From: Rhabdophis nuchalis
Lineage: Eukaryota > Chordata > Lepidosauria > Squamata > Natricidae
Assembly: GCA_039707465.1 (NCBI GenBank)
Contig: CM077645.1
Coordinates: 60,480,850 to 60,544,849 of the forward strand
Length of the DNA stretch: 64,000 bases
Direction of reading: 5' to 3'
Shown here: piece by piece, positions 1 through 9,462 of the stretch
How positions within the stretch are numbered: the stretch's first letter is position 1
How the letters are laid out: each line of letters opens with the position of its first letter
Notes under the pieces: model-generated
Database searches by the model: none
Seen by the model: only the letters and a program-made list of their open reading frames with translations
What the model was told of the DNA's origin: nothing
Made by a program: the position numbers and the translations under genes

Positions 1-984
1 CCAATTATGGGCATCTGAATTTTCTCCAAATTTCTGAGGTATAACCCATCAAACAAGCTCCATTCTGATTCCATTCTAAAGAGACCCAAGTGAAATTCTG
101 CTTATGGTTGCTTTTTAAATACATAACTAGGATTTTGATGTACCATAACATTCATATTGTTTTCTGTAGATTTATCATAGGAAGTCATCAAATGTGTTTG
201 GTAACCAACATATTTTCCCCTTGTATAGCCCATTAGAACAGAACATGGCTTCCTTATCTATAGATGGATTATTTTTGTGTTATTTTGTGTCGTAGTAAGA
301 GCCTTTTCTGCATCAATTTTGATAACCAATGGTAATTTATTTTGGTGATGGTATGCTTTTGCTGTTTGTTTGGTTTTTTTGCTAATAAAAATGAAATAGG
401 AACATTACTGAATGATTTTAAAATTTTATCCGATGAAGTGGGAGTTATTTTGAAGCACTATAATAGTTTCAATAAGCAAATATGCAGTTAAGTTTAAACA
501 CTACTTTCTGTCCCATGCAAGTACTGAGTTTTTATTTTAATGGACATTTTGGAATTACTTTACATGTCAGTTATTCCCCTAAATGTAAGTTTGGTCTTTG
601 AGCCAATCAGAATTCAGAAGATGGTTTTGTAAGTATACATTTGCAAATTCAGTATTACAAAAAAAAGAAAAGCACCACCCAATTGCCAGTTCATAGTAAA
701 GTACTTAGAAATAAATTACTACCCATTGCCTAAAATTTATTTAGTGTATGGCATACAATGTCAGGGAAATATTTTAATGCTAGACACAATGCAGTCCTGA
801 TAGCCTAGATTGCTAGTTAATTCAGTTTGGCGCTTGAATTCCTATCCTTGCTGTACCACAGTAGTTTTACACCATCTGACTAGTAGCACTCTGGTTACTT
901 CTGGACTTCTCCTCCTCTAAATATAAATCTAAACCAGTCTCACCTTGCCTGGTGTCATGTTGTCCTGTGTCCAGCCAGGTCCAG
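1..984. other. Unique AT-rich noncoding sequence
   Basis: No open frame with codon-like character, RNA gene or recognisable repeat is seen. The stretch is AT-rich with short A and T runs. It looks like intergenic or intronic DNA. Confidence 0.5.
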
Positions 985-1202
985 CACCAGTTTCCATTCT
1001 CTCTCACACGCAAAGTACGTTTTTCCCACTGGTACCCATTTATCTATTTGCAATATTTCATGATTTCAAACTGCTGGGTGGATAAGAGCCAAGGAATGAG
1101 TGATGGGAGCTCACTTCATCTTGCCAGGCTTGAACCATCAGAGTCCAAACCATTTCTGGCCAGCAGTTCCAACATTATTAAGCCATTGCACCATCATGTC
1201 CC
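985..1202 (-). repeat. tRNA-derived SINE, diverged
   Basis: Read on the minus strand from about 1202 the sequence resembles a squamate tRNA-head SINE: a degenerate A-box region (GATGGTGCAATGGCTTAA), a B-box-like GGTTCAAGCC, then GTGAGCTCCCATCACT, and a body with AGCAGTTTGAAATCATG and GATAAATGGGTACCA. Order and spacing are typical of such SINEs. The copy is clearly mutated and boundaries are approximate. The 96-codon plus-strand open frame over it is chance. Family assignment is from memory of squamate SINE structure, not a search. Confidence 0.6.
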
Positions 1203-1723
1203 CTTCATAAGAGATAAATTACTTTTAGTAGAAAATAGTTGAGCTTTGCTGAGCTTTGGTTTACTTCAGTAAATCTTGTTAAGAGATTCCTGTCTGGAAT
1301 TATTTTTCGTTAAGAGTTCACTGTCTAAAAGCCTGACACAATATTCGCTGGAGAGTTCAATAAAATTGATGATAAGGTAATTCCATTGTGTAAGCCAGGC
1401 TCATACAACCCGTGACCCAAAGGCTGTGTGTGCCCCTGGATAGTTAGCAAAGCGGCCTCACAAGATAATAAAAAATATTTTAAAATAAAGGAAGTTTATT
1501 ATTTATATACATTAACTACATTATATATTTTATATGTGGTCTAATTTATTTTCAGTCAGTAAGGTCCAGGAGAGCAAAAAGGTTGGAGAACCATGGTGTA
1601 AGTAGTGATTTGGAAATCTTTTTCCTTATTGTTTTCCTTATAGTGGTTTCCTTGTTTTGGAAACCACTATAGTCTAAGGGCTATTGCTAATACATATTAA
1701 TCAAGGTAATTAAGTTAATCCAT
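1203..1723. other. Unique sequence with a 13-bp perfect inverted repeat
   Basis: No gene seen. Positions 1639-1651 (TATAGTGGTTTCC) and 1659-1671 are exact reverse complements separated by a 7-nt T-rich loop. This is most simply a small snap-back mutation, though a structured site cannot be excluded. Confidence 0.5.
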
Positions 1724-1934
1724 CCAAGATGGCGGCGCGCTTAGGCGCAGCGGCTTTGAGCTCCTGGTGTCACAGCAGACTTTTCCATCAAAAACTCGCT
1801 TTGAACCTACTGTGAATTATTGAGAAACAAACATATCAACTGGTTGTGACACATCAGTTAAAGAAAGAAAGGATTACTCGGATTTTTTTAGGACAAGTAA
1901 GAAAAACAAGTTTCAGGCAGAGAAATCCTCAAGA

Positions 1935-2310
1935 TGATGCCTAGATCTGGGTAGTGGAGAATTTTTAAAACCTAGATTGTATCATAAACAAAGCCTTGAT
2001 GAAACAATGATCGCAGATTCTTCACGAAGTTTATGTTCTGTAACGGTGGCACCATCATTATCTCTTGGGAATATACAAGGGCAACTGCAAGAATTGAAAT
2101 GAAGAAGCGGAGAGCACCACCCCTACCAGTTATTCCATCCTTTTCTATTGGGAAAGCTGAGAGAGAAGAAAAAATGCCAAGTGCGATTCCTCAAAGTTCA
2201 TTGCAACAAGAAACAAAAAAGAAAAAGAGACGTGCTCCTCTTCCACCAACTCCTAAAATGCCAAACAGATTTGAAGAAATGGATAATAAAAGACAAAGTA
2301 CAATTGATCC
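1935..2310 (+). pseudogene. Cordon-bleu/COBLL1-like retropseudogene fragment
   Basis: Two plus-strand frames carry protein-like sequence. The first (about 1938-2099) includes SLDETMIADSSRSLCSV and SLGNIQGQLQELK and stops at a TGA at 2100. The second continues immediately one base away with KKRRAPPLP (about 2102) and KKKKRRAPLPPTP (about 2215). Two basic-RRAP-polyproline motifs about 40 residues apart are characteristic of the cordon-bleu family (COBL, COBLL1), actin-regulating proteins whose KRRAP motifs bind partners. The frame change, the lack of splice sites between the parts and the LINE-type tail point to a dead processed copy. The fragment covers only about 125 codons of a protein normally over 1000. 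Which paralogue it came from cannot be told here. KRRAP-like runs are low-complexity, so confidence is moderate. Confidence 0.5.
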
Positions 2311-2471
2311 TTTTCAACTGTCATTTGTCGGCCATTTTATTTCAACTGTCATTTGTCGGCCTTTTCATTTGCCTGGAGAGAGATTCCTATTGTGGCTATC
2401 ACTGCTTTCTGTATTCCACCTGGCGCTCAAACCAATTTCATTGTAATTTTATTATTACAATGACAATAAAC

Positions 2472-2496
2472 ATTATTATTATTATTATTATTATTA
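2472..2496. repeat. (ATT)n tail
   Basis: Pure trinucleotide repeat directly after AATAAA. It is read as the microsatellite-like 3' tail of the composite retro-element. Confidence 0.8.
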
Positions 2497-3039
2497 CCTT
2501 CATCATATGCCAGTTCCATGGTAATGGTTTACAAAACCAGATTCAGTTTTTTAAAAAACTCCTGAGGGTTATATATAAAATTGAGAATTGTGCAGGAATT
2601 ATGTATTGTTAGCTGCTTATTTGGGTTAGCATCTTTATATTTGTTTAAAATACTTACTTAAAAAAAATACTAATAAAATTATATCATGATATTTTCATTT
2701 CATTTTATGCATACCTTTATTTTACTTATTTCTGAATGCCAGTTGAAGGGCTAGGGGTGTTTATAAAATATGTTTTTTATTTTTCTAGAGAACAGAAAAT
2801 CATGTTAGAAATGCACATTTTACTTCTTTAGAGTTTAGTGAATATCAAGATACATTAAAAAAGAAACTAAATTTTATTTTACTAAGAAACTTTCAAGAAA
2901 TGAACTTGTTATTAGGCAAGATCTTAGCAAATATGAACTGTGGTCTTGTGTTAAGTCTGTTAATCACTCAGTTCTGTTAGACTACTTGCAAATTGCCATG
3001 TTAATAACAATAGGACAGTGTGTCAGATTCCAATGAAAG
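2497..3039. other. Unique AT-rich noncoding sequence
   Basis: No gene, RNA or repeat recognised. The bases immediately before 3048 form the left copy of the hAT target duplication. Confidence 0.5.
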
Positions 3040-3348
3040 CTTTAGGACAGTGATGGCTAACCTTTTTTTCCTCGGGTGCCAAAAGCACGGGTGCATGTGC
3101 TGTCATGTGTGCTCACGTGGCCACACCCATAATGCAATGCTTCTACCATACACCCCATCCCCTGCACATCTGCATGTGACAACCCCCATGCATGCGCACG
3201 TGACCCCCACCCCTGTGCTCGCCCTGAGAATGTGCTGCAACATCACACCCCAAAACAGGGCTGGGAGAGAGGGAAAGCCTTGCATCTCAATACAGTGTTG
3301 AGAGGGGGGGGAACCTCCGTTTCCCCCTTCCCAGCGCTGTTTTGCAAT

Positions 3349-3515
3349 GGGAGGCTTCTCAAAACAACGCTGTTTTCAAAACAGCACTGTTTTGCAAAGG
3401 GAAGACTTTCCCATTCTCAGCGCTATTTTGTGGCGGGAGGCTTCTCAAAACAGTGTTGTTTTGGGAAGGGAGAATTCTCAAAACAGTGCTGTTTTGTGAT
3501 GGGAGAATTCTCAAA
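3349..3515. repeat. Minisatellite, about 33-bp unit, inside the hAT-like element
   Basis: Units begin GGGAGGCTTCTCAAAACA or GGGAGAATTCTCAAAACA and end in a CTGTTTTG-like segment. About five diverged copies are seen. Each holds a small AAAACAG/CTGTTTT inverted repeat, so single strands could fold. The array belongs to the transposon interior and is not a gene. Confidence 0.75.
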
Positions 3516-3545
3516 ATGGGACGCCCAATTTCTTTGCTCTCCTCA

Positions 3546-4050
3546 ATCTCTCTCTGCCCCCCCCCCATGGCTCAACATGAAGAACTGGGAGGAACTGTGC
3601 AGAGGAAAAGGAGGAGGAAGAAGCCTAACCCAGCCTTTCTAACTTCATTTGGGATCTTCTAACATAGGATCGTTTTTTACTTTCCTGGCTCCCTTTGCTG
3701 GCACTTTCGGAACTTATCTTTGTTGGGTGGGCAATTAGGGGTGGGGGACACATGAGAACCTAACAACATCCTCTTCAAAACCAGGAAAAACATAAAGTAG
3801 CAGATTGACCAGCTGAGAGCCGGGCGCTTTCCTGCCTCCCATGCACACTTCAACTCACAGCCCATGGCAATTGATGTTCTCTACCAACCTCCCCAACTCT
3901 CTCTGACATTTTATTTAATCCTTGGATCTATTGAACCTTCCTTCTCATCCCCCCCTCCACCACACCACCAAGTGGTGAACCTAACAACCTCCTCTTTTCC
4001 TCTGTGCGGTTTCTCCCAGTTCTTCACACTGAACCATTGGGAGGTGGGGC

Positions 4051-4062
<12 letters not shown>
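3546..4062. repeat. Internal inverted repeat arms of the hAT-like element
   Basis: The left arm near 3546-3632 and the right arm near 3977-4062 are reverse complements with a few differences. Both contain TGAAGAACTGGGAG and GCAGAGGAAAAG in opposite orientation. The spacer is about 345 bp. The pair could form a large hairpin in a transcript. It suggests the element interior was built by an inverted duplication. Confidence 0.7.

Positions 4063-4128
<66 letters not shown>
4053..4128. repeat. (GA)n microsatellite
   Basis: About 38 uninterrupted GA units. All open frames across it (Arg-Glu or Ser-Leu runs) are artefacts of the repeat. Confidence 0.95.
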
Positions 4129-4133
<5 letters not shown>

Positions 4134-4282
4134 CTGGGGAATCTCACTCAAGCGTGCCAAGGAGCAAAGAGACGGGGCGTCCTGTTTCGCAGTCACAGCA
4201 GCTGCAGATGTTTCGGTGTGCCTTTTTATTTGCTCACCCTTGGAGAGTTGCCCCCCTCTTTTCTCCTCCTTTCTAGCCTGGC

Positions 4283-5026
4283 TTTATTTTATTTATTTTA
4301 TTTTATTAAATTTATACCCCGCCCTTCTCCTTGTTAGGACCCAGGGCGGCGCACAGGCATTATTTAAGAACACAAAATACAATAAATATCTATTAAAATG
4401 TATTAAATTAATAAACCCGTGCTAAAACCCAATATTAAAACCCTTGCCAATTATAAATTATTTTCTTAAAAAGTCAGAAATGGGGGCTATCCTAGGCCGG
4501 CTTGTTGGAATAAATACGTCTTAAGACGTTGGCGGAAGAGGCGGAGGTCCGAGATAGTACGGAGGTCGGGGGGTAGGTCGTTCCAGAGGGCCGGGCCCGC
4601 CACAGAGAAGGCCCTTCCCCTGGGTGTCGCCAACCGGCATTGCCCCGTCGACGGCACCCGAAGAAGACCCTCTCTGTGGGAGCGGATCGGACGAAGGGAT
4701 GTATGGGGCAGGAGGCGGTCTCGTATATAGCTAGGCCCCGAGCCATGGAGCGATTTAAAGATGGTCATCAGCACCTTGAAGCGCACTCGAAAGGCCACAG
4801 GCAGCCAGTGCAGCTCGCGCAGGAGAGGTGTTACGTGGGTTTGCCTTGTGGCACCCATAATCACCCGCGCGGCCGCATTCTGTACTAACTGTAGCCTTCG
4901 AGTGCACCTCAAGGGTAGCCCCATGTAGAGAGCGTTACAGTAATCCAGCCGGGATGTCACGAGCGCTTGAGTGACTGTGCGAAGGGCTCCCCGGTCCAGT
5001 AAGGGGCGCAACTGGCGTATCAGGCG
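4283..5026 (-). mobile_element. 5'-truncated L2-clade LINE nested in the hAT-like element
   Basis: On the minus strand the fragment ends with a GGGCGGGGTATAAATTTAA-type 3' end and an AATAAA-rich tail at 4283-4320. The coding part resembles the same region of the L2 copies at 12.5 and 63.4 kb. The upstream edge at about 5026 is abrupt, where the sequence returns to hAT-element DNA. Only the post-reverse-transcriptase region is kept, which is normal 5' truncation during target-primed reverse transcription. It must be younger than the host element. Confidence 0.85.
4487..5011 (-). pseudogene. L2 LINE ORF2 C-terminal fragment
   Basis: A 174-codon open frame on the minus strand corresponds to the end of an L2 reverse-transcriptase polyprotein. 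SRLDYCNALYMGLP, LQLVQNAAARVI, ELHWLPVAFRVRFK and AGPALWNDLPPDLR are the family's conserved C-terminal blocks. There is no YADD motif and no endonuclease, so it cannot encode an active enzyme. The Met at 5011 is simply the first in the truncated frame. The frame is open to its natural stop, which suggests a fairly recent insertion. Confidence 0.85.
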
Positions 5027-5286
5027 TCACCCACAGTTGCGTGCTGTGAAGAAGGAGCACCGAGCCCTGTATTGCTTTGGGAGAGGAGGCGGTGGGTGAG
5101 TGGAGAGAGAGAGGGAGGGAGGGAGGCATTTTGGCAAAATCTTTTACACCTCTCTCCTTTCATTGGATTTATATTAATTGTCGTTTCTCATCCTCTAAAG
5201 CATTCCTTCCTTCCACCCCCTCAGGAGAAACAGCTGTGGAGAATCAGGGGTGGCCAAGAGTAGGAGATGAAAAGTCCTAGACCCTA

Positions 5287-5395
5287 TCCTGAAGCCTCCA
5301 GAGGGAGAAAAACAGCTGAACATGCAAACCGGAATTTGGTCCCAAAGTTCTGGTTTGCGCGTTGGGTTGTTTTTTGCCCTCTGGAGGCTTCAGGA
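5287..5395. repeat. Hairpin near the right end of the hAT-like element
   Basis: Arms 5287-5334 and 5348-5395 are imperfect reverse complements (CCTGAAGCCTCCAGAGG against CCTCTGGAGGCTTCAGG) with a 13-bp spacer. A related GAAGG/CCTTC inverted motif occurs in the second copy near 8925-8955, so it is a family trait. Confidence 0.75.
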
Positions 5396-5560
5396 AAGTC
5401 TCCGGAGGGCAAAAAACAGTCAAAAATGAAGGCCAAAATCAGGTGGCCAGCGTGCACATGCGTGCTGGAGCTAACAGGCAACACCTCACATGCCCTAAGA
5501 AATGGCTGTGCGTGCCACCTGTGGCACATATGCCAAAGGTTCGGCATCATGGCTTTAGGA

Positions 5561-6270
5561 TAAGGCTTGTTTTCTATCCTGACCTGGAGTTTATTTTTGC
5601 TATCAAGGCAATGACTATTTGACAGTAACATGGTTGGGTTTTATTTTCATATTTTTGTGAATGGGGGTAACTTGTGTCTTTTCTACTGAGAAGTAACAAC
5701 CTAGATGTATATTTAAAAGAGTATGCTATATATCTTCTCTGTAGACATATTTGAGTTACTGTTTGAGATGTTCTTCAGTGACTAGTTCTTTTAAGTCAAG
5801 ATTTTGAAGAAAGTGGCTTGTTTTAATAATGTTTTATTCTTGCTTAGAGGTGAGAATTCTCACAGAACCCCAGCCTAAGGGCAGACTTGTATATTCTCTC
5901 TCTTACTTGTGTCTTTGCATCCAGGTTAGTCAAGATCATTCTGATATTTCATCTCTAATCAATATTGGAATGATGAAATGTTATAACCATTCATTAAATT
6001 TACATAATGCATACATTCGACTCTTTATTGGATATAATATCAGATGTGAAATATAGTTATTGTAAGTCTTCTTAGATTATGCTTTTCAGAATTTAGTGGA
6101 ATATATTTTATTAACTCTGCAAGAGCAGTAAAAGTGTACAATTCTACTGAATTGTAATTAAAAGGTAAAACTCAAACTAACACAAATATGATTATTAATA
6201 AACATTCTTATTTTTACATTGTTTTATGCATATTTTATGTGTACACTCTATCACTTGTGTATTGGATAAA
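5561..6270. other. Unique AT-rich noncoding sequence
   Basis: No gene, RNA or recognised repeat. Short open frames have no protein character. Confidence 0.5.
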
Positions 6271-6274
6271 CAAC

Positions 6275-6540
6275 ATGAAAAATCAAGGAAGGAAGGAAGG
6301 AAATAGTTGACTGCGTGTGATGACCGCCCTTTGGGTGGTGTTTTGAGATGTTTGCCATGCCCCATTTCTTCTGTGAATTAAGCTGCCTCTTATCTAACTT
6401 TTGCTTAATCTGCAATTCCTCCTCCTCCTGCATCTCAAGAATATTACCATAAACCATTATAGGAAAGAATGAAATGAGATAAACCTTTGCAAACATCATT
6501 TGCTACATCTCTCCTGTTTTACCTAGCCATGGTTTACCTT
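6275..6540 (-). repeat. Possible ancient repeat, related to 14905-15130
   Basis: On the minus strand this region and 14905-15130 share a collinear layout: a TTTCTTC/TTCTTTCC block, AATGGTATGTGGGAATA or AATGGTTTATGGTAATA, CTTGAGATG-like text, then AAATGG with a CA-rich stretch. Both contain a short open frame in the same relative place. The match is weak by eye and the family is unknown. A GGAA-type microsatellite borders it at 6284-6301. Confidence 0.3.
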
Positions 6541-7338
6541 TATAGCCATGGTTTGCTTCATCTGTACATTGATACATTATCTCCTACTGTTATACCCTCA
6601 CTTTCTGAGAATTTAGAGTCCTCAAGAAGGATATATACCCCTTTATTGAGCAAATGCATGCTATAAATATAAATATCATGCATCATTATAAAAGTAGCAA
6701 AGTACAATGTGCCCTTCTAATTCAGTAGTTTCCTCTGTACAAATACAGTATCACTCTGCATAGGGGAAGTTATTAAACGTTCCCTGCATCGGCATCAAGG
6801 GTAGGGCTTTCTACTGAATACTCTTTTGTATGTGATGAAGTAATACTATAAAGGTACTGAGGAGTTTCAAAAGGACTCTGAAAGAGGTTCTTGAAATAGT
6901 AGGAGGGAATTTTAGCTCTCTCGCACTGTATATCCAGACCAAGTTCTATGTTTAACATTTGGCATAGCTCTGTCAAGGCAAGCAATATTAAAAATGGGGC
7001 AGAGGAATCATGAAAAGGTCTTCAACAATGGGTTTTTCCCAAGATGAAATAAACTTACCAGTGAAAGTGAGCTGAGCCAGTAATTCACCAAAAAGCTATC
7101 TCAGCAAAAATTTCATGATGAGCAGCTATGAGGGGAACTGTAGTTCCAGTTGAAGGAGGACATTTGGGATAAAGTAAGTAAGTAACTTGAAATAAAATTC
7201 TAATGATTTCTGACTGAATGGCTTCCAGTTCAATGAATCAATAATGTTCTATAGAAAAAACCAAAATGAAAAAAAATTAGCACATAAAAGACCTTAGTGG
7301 CAGAGAATGATCTTCAAGAATATAACAAGGAAAATATG
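6541..7338. other. Unique AT-rich noncoding sequence
   Basis: No gene or recognised element. A 70-codon minus-strand frame at 6773-6985 has no recognisable motif and no supporting context, so it is not called. Confidence 0.5.
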
Positions 7339-7801
7339 TTAATATAATATAATATAATATAATATAATATAATATAATATAATATAATATAAATATAATA
7401 TAATATAATATAATATAATATAATATAATAATATAATATAATATAATATAATATAATATAATAATATAATATAATATAATATAATATAATATAATATAAT
7501 ATAATAATATAATATAATATAATATAATATAATATAATATAATATAATATAATATAATTAATATAATATAATATAATATAATATAATAATATAATATGAT
7601 TTGATAATATAATAATATAATATGATATGATAATATAATATAATATAATAATATAATATAATATAATATAATATAATATAATATAATATAATATAATATA
7701 ATATAATATAATATAATATAATATAATATAATATAATATAATATAATATAATATAATATAATATAATATAATATAATATAATATAATATAATATAATTAA
7801 T
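7339..7801. repeat. Long (ATAAT)n pentanucleotide microsatellite
   Basis: About 460 bp of almost pure ATAAT repeat. Phase breaks occur as isolated 3-base units (for example near 7427, 7460 and 7504) and a short variant patch at 7597-7632 (GATTTGATA, GATATGATA). The last 160 bp is the longest pure stretch. The minus strand lacks stops because the pentamer reads Ile-Leu-Tyr-Tyr-Ile, giving a 189-codon frame that is not a gene. The array is expected to be highly length-variable. Confidence 0.97.
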
Positions 7802-8761
7802 ATACCCAGAATTCGATTTCAGTTTATTGGCCTTTATCTGTTCCACTGTGGAGTAATTACTGATATAGATAAATACAGATTAAAATCAGTATGCTGTTGA
7901 CATCTTATTCCAAACCCCACAGAGATGCCCAAGAAATATACAAAGCAAGGTGGCGATTAACATAATAAGTGTAATGAATTTGCTTTGTTTGGAACTAATA
8001 AAGATTGGAATAATAGAATTAGATCTCCTGCATCCATACATAATGACATCCAGCCAAATATTACAATAATTTTGTCTTCATCTTTCTCCTAAAATAAATA
8101 ATCTATTTGAATGACCAAAATATTTTCATTGAAATAAAATCAGTCAATTTTATCCAAAATTCCCAACAACTTATGTATTACTGCATGATACCTTTGGAAC
8201 AATATGACATTTTACAAAATAATTATTTTATCCTTTTGGTAAGAAGAGCCAGACAAGTTTTTCTTTTAAGACATTTAGCACTAATCTTCATCCCCCCACA
8301 TCTATCCAGCTAGTTTCATTCAACTTGTTATTACAAGTTAACATGAGCATGGATCATGAATATACATGATTTATTAAGTTCACATTCTCAAGCACAACAA
8401 TTAAATTCATTCCATATAACCATATTAGTTGGTTGCTATGGATTTATCTACAGGAGCATTATCAAAAAATATGTCAAGTTGAGTATTCATGAGTGATTTT
8501 AACCTTGAAGTGCCTTGTAAAATTGTCACAAGTGTCCATTCTGCAGATTCCTACTAGGATCTGAATTCATAAACTTTGTGAGCTATGTATTATTATTATT
8601 TAAGAATAACAAAAAATAGTATTTTCTCTGCCATAACACAGGAATGTAGTACCATCATAAGAATGCAGTCAATGTTTAGGCTATTGTCTTACTTGGTTTA
8701 TAGCCTTCAGTTTCACCTAGTGCCAGTTAAGTTGCTTTGGGATGGGGTGGTTCAGTTTTTA
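7802..8761. other. Unique AT-rich noncoding sequence
   Basis: No gene or recognised repeat. Confidence 0.5.
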
Positions 8762-9462
8762 TACATTTACAGATTAACAGAGTTGGAAGGGACCTAGTCC
8801 AACTCCTGCACCAAGCAGGAGATCCTACACCATTTCTGACAAATGGAAGTCCAATCTCTTCTTGAAAGTCTCAAGTGATGAAGCTTCCACAACTTCCAAT
8901 TTTTGACCTCCAGAGCCCTCAGGAGCCTTCAGGAAGCTTCCCTGAAGGCTCCGGAGGGCAAAAACCGGTCCTATGAGCCAACCGGAAGTCCATTCCTGAA
9001 ATTCCAGTTTGTCCATAGGGCTGGTTTTTTTCGCGTTCTGCAGGGCGAAAAACAGCCTCAAAAGAAGGCCAAAGTCAGCTGGCCAGCTCACAGGGCAACT
9101 CCTTATGTGCCCTTAAAAATGGCTCCGCGTGCTACCTGTGGCACACTTGCCATAGGTTCGCCATCACAGTTCTAGGGTGTTAACTATTCCTGCCAGCTTA
9201 GTATCATCTGTGAATTTGGTAAGTTTTCCTTCTATTCCCTCAGCTAAGTTGTTTATGAAGATATTAAAGAGTACTGGACTAAAGATGGAACCTTGTGGAA
9301 CCCTACTGCTTATTTCCCTCAATGTAGATTTAGACCCATTAAGGACTACTTGTTGAGTATGGTTTGTCAGCTAGTTGCAAATCCATGTGGTGGTGATGCT
9401 ATCTCTCCCACTTTTTTCTAGCTTACTAAGAAGTAGGTTGTGGTCTACTTTTCTACATTTCT
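8762..9462 (-). mobile_element. CR1 LINE 3' fragment, split and internally deleted
   Basis: The minus-strand 3' end carries the CR1 signature AACAGAGTTGGAAGGGACC at about 8773, also seen at 14.5, 18.8 and 35.1 kb. Compared with the intact copy, the left piece (8762-8898) equals about 18790-18925 and the right piece (9170-9462) equals about 19611-19890. Between them sits a 5'-lacking hAT-like fragment. About 690 bp of CR1 and the left part of the hAT copy are therefore missing, best explained by one deletion spanning the nested junction. Confidence 0.85.
8899..9169. mobile_element. hAT-like element, right-end fragment, nested in CR1
   Basis: It ends GGCACACTTGCCATAGG then TTCGCCATCACAG, the right terminus of the family at 3048-5552. 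Upstream it shares CCGGAGGGCAAAAA, a GGCCAGCTCACAGGGC-like block and TGTGGCACA in the same order. The left terminus is absent. CR1 sequence resumes at 9170. Confidence 0.85.

Larger units (their letters stand above)
1724..2496 (+). mobile_element. Composite retro-element: CpG-rich head, KRRAP-protein body, LINE-type tail
   Basis: Three parts follow one another. The head (about 1724-1790) starts CCAAGATGGCGGCGCGC, the kind of CpG-rich start seen in LINE 5' UTRs and housekeeping promoters, in otherwise AT-rich DNA. The body (about 1935-2310) carries broken cordon-bleu-like coding sequence. The tail (about 2315-2496) has a short tandem duplication (CAACTGTCATTTGTCGGCC at 2318 and again at 2345), then ACAATGACAATAAA and a pure (ATT)n run, as at the 3' end of many non-LTR elements. 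No clear target-site duplication was found. The interpretation is that a LINE-type machinery inserted a chimeric transcript. An accidental stacking of independent insertions is the alternative. Confidence 0.45.
3048..5552. mobile_element. hAT-like non-autonomous DNA transposon with perfect 8-bp TSD
   Basis: The left end reads CAGTGATGGCTAACCT and the right end, reverse complemented, CCATGATGCCGAACCT: matching inverted termini. CTTTAGGA flanks both sides exactly (3040-3047 and 5553-5560), and 8-bp duplication is the hAT hallmark. No transposase frame is present. The interior holds a 33-bp tandem array (3349-3515), a long inverted repeat (about 3546-3632 against 3977-4062), a (GA)n tract (4053-4128), a nested L2 LINE (4283-5026) and a right-end hairpin (5287-5334 against 5348-5395). 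Without the L2 it is about 1.76 kb. Two relatives lie at 8899-9169 and 40553-41603. Confidence 0.85.

Noticed and set aside
985..1202. Functional tRNA gene
   Set aside because: A- and B-box-like words are degenerate, no cloverleaf can be drawn, and the SINE body follows.
3349..3515. Regular repeats resembling a CRISPR array
   Set aside because: Units are diverged and contiguous with no unique spacers, and the context is a eukaryotic transposon.
3864..4337. 157-codon frame with an Arg-Glu run
   Set aside because: Produced by the (GA)n tract inside the hAT-like element.
4930..5030. Treating the CDS at 4487-5011 as a host gene
   Set aside because: Its protein blocks match the other two L2 copies in the window and it has an L2 3' tail.
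7277..7846. 189-codon minus-strand open frame
   Set aside because: It is the stop-free reading of the (ATAAT)n microsatellite (Ile-Leu-Tyr-Tyr repeats).
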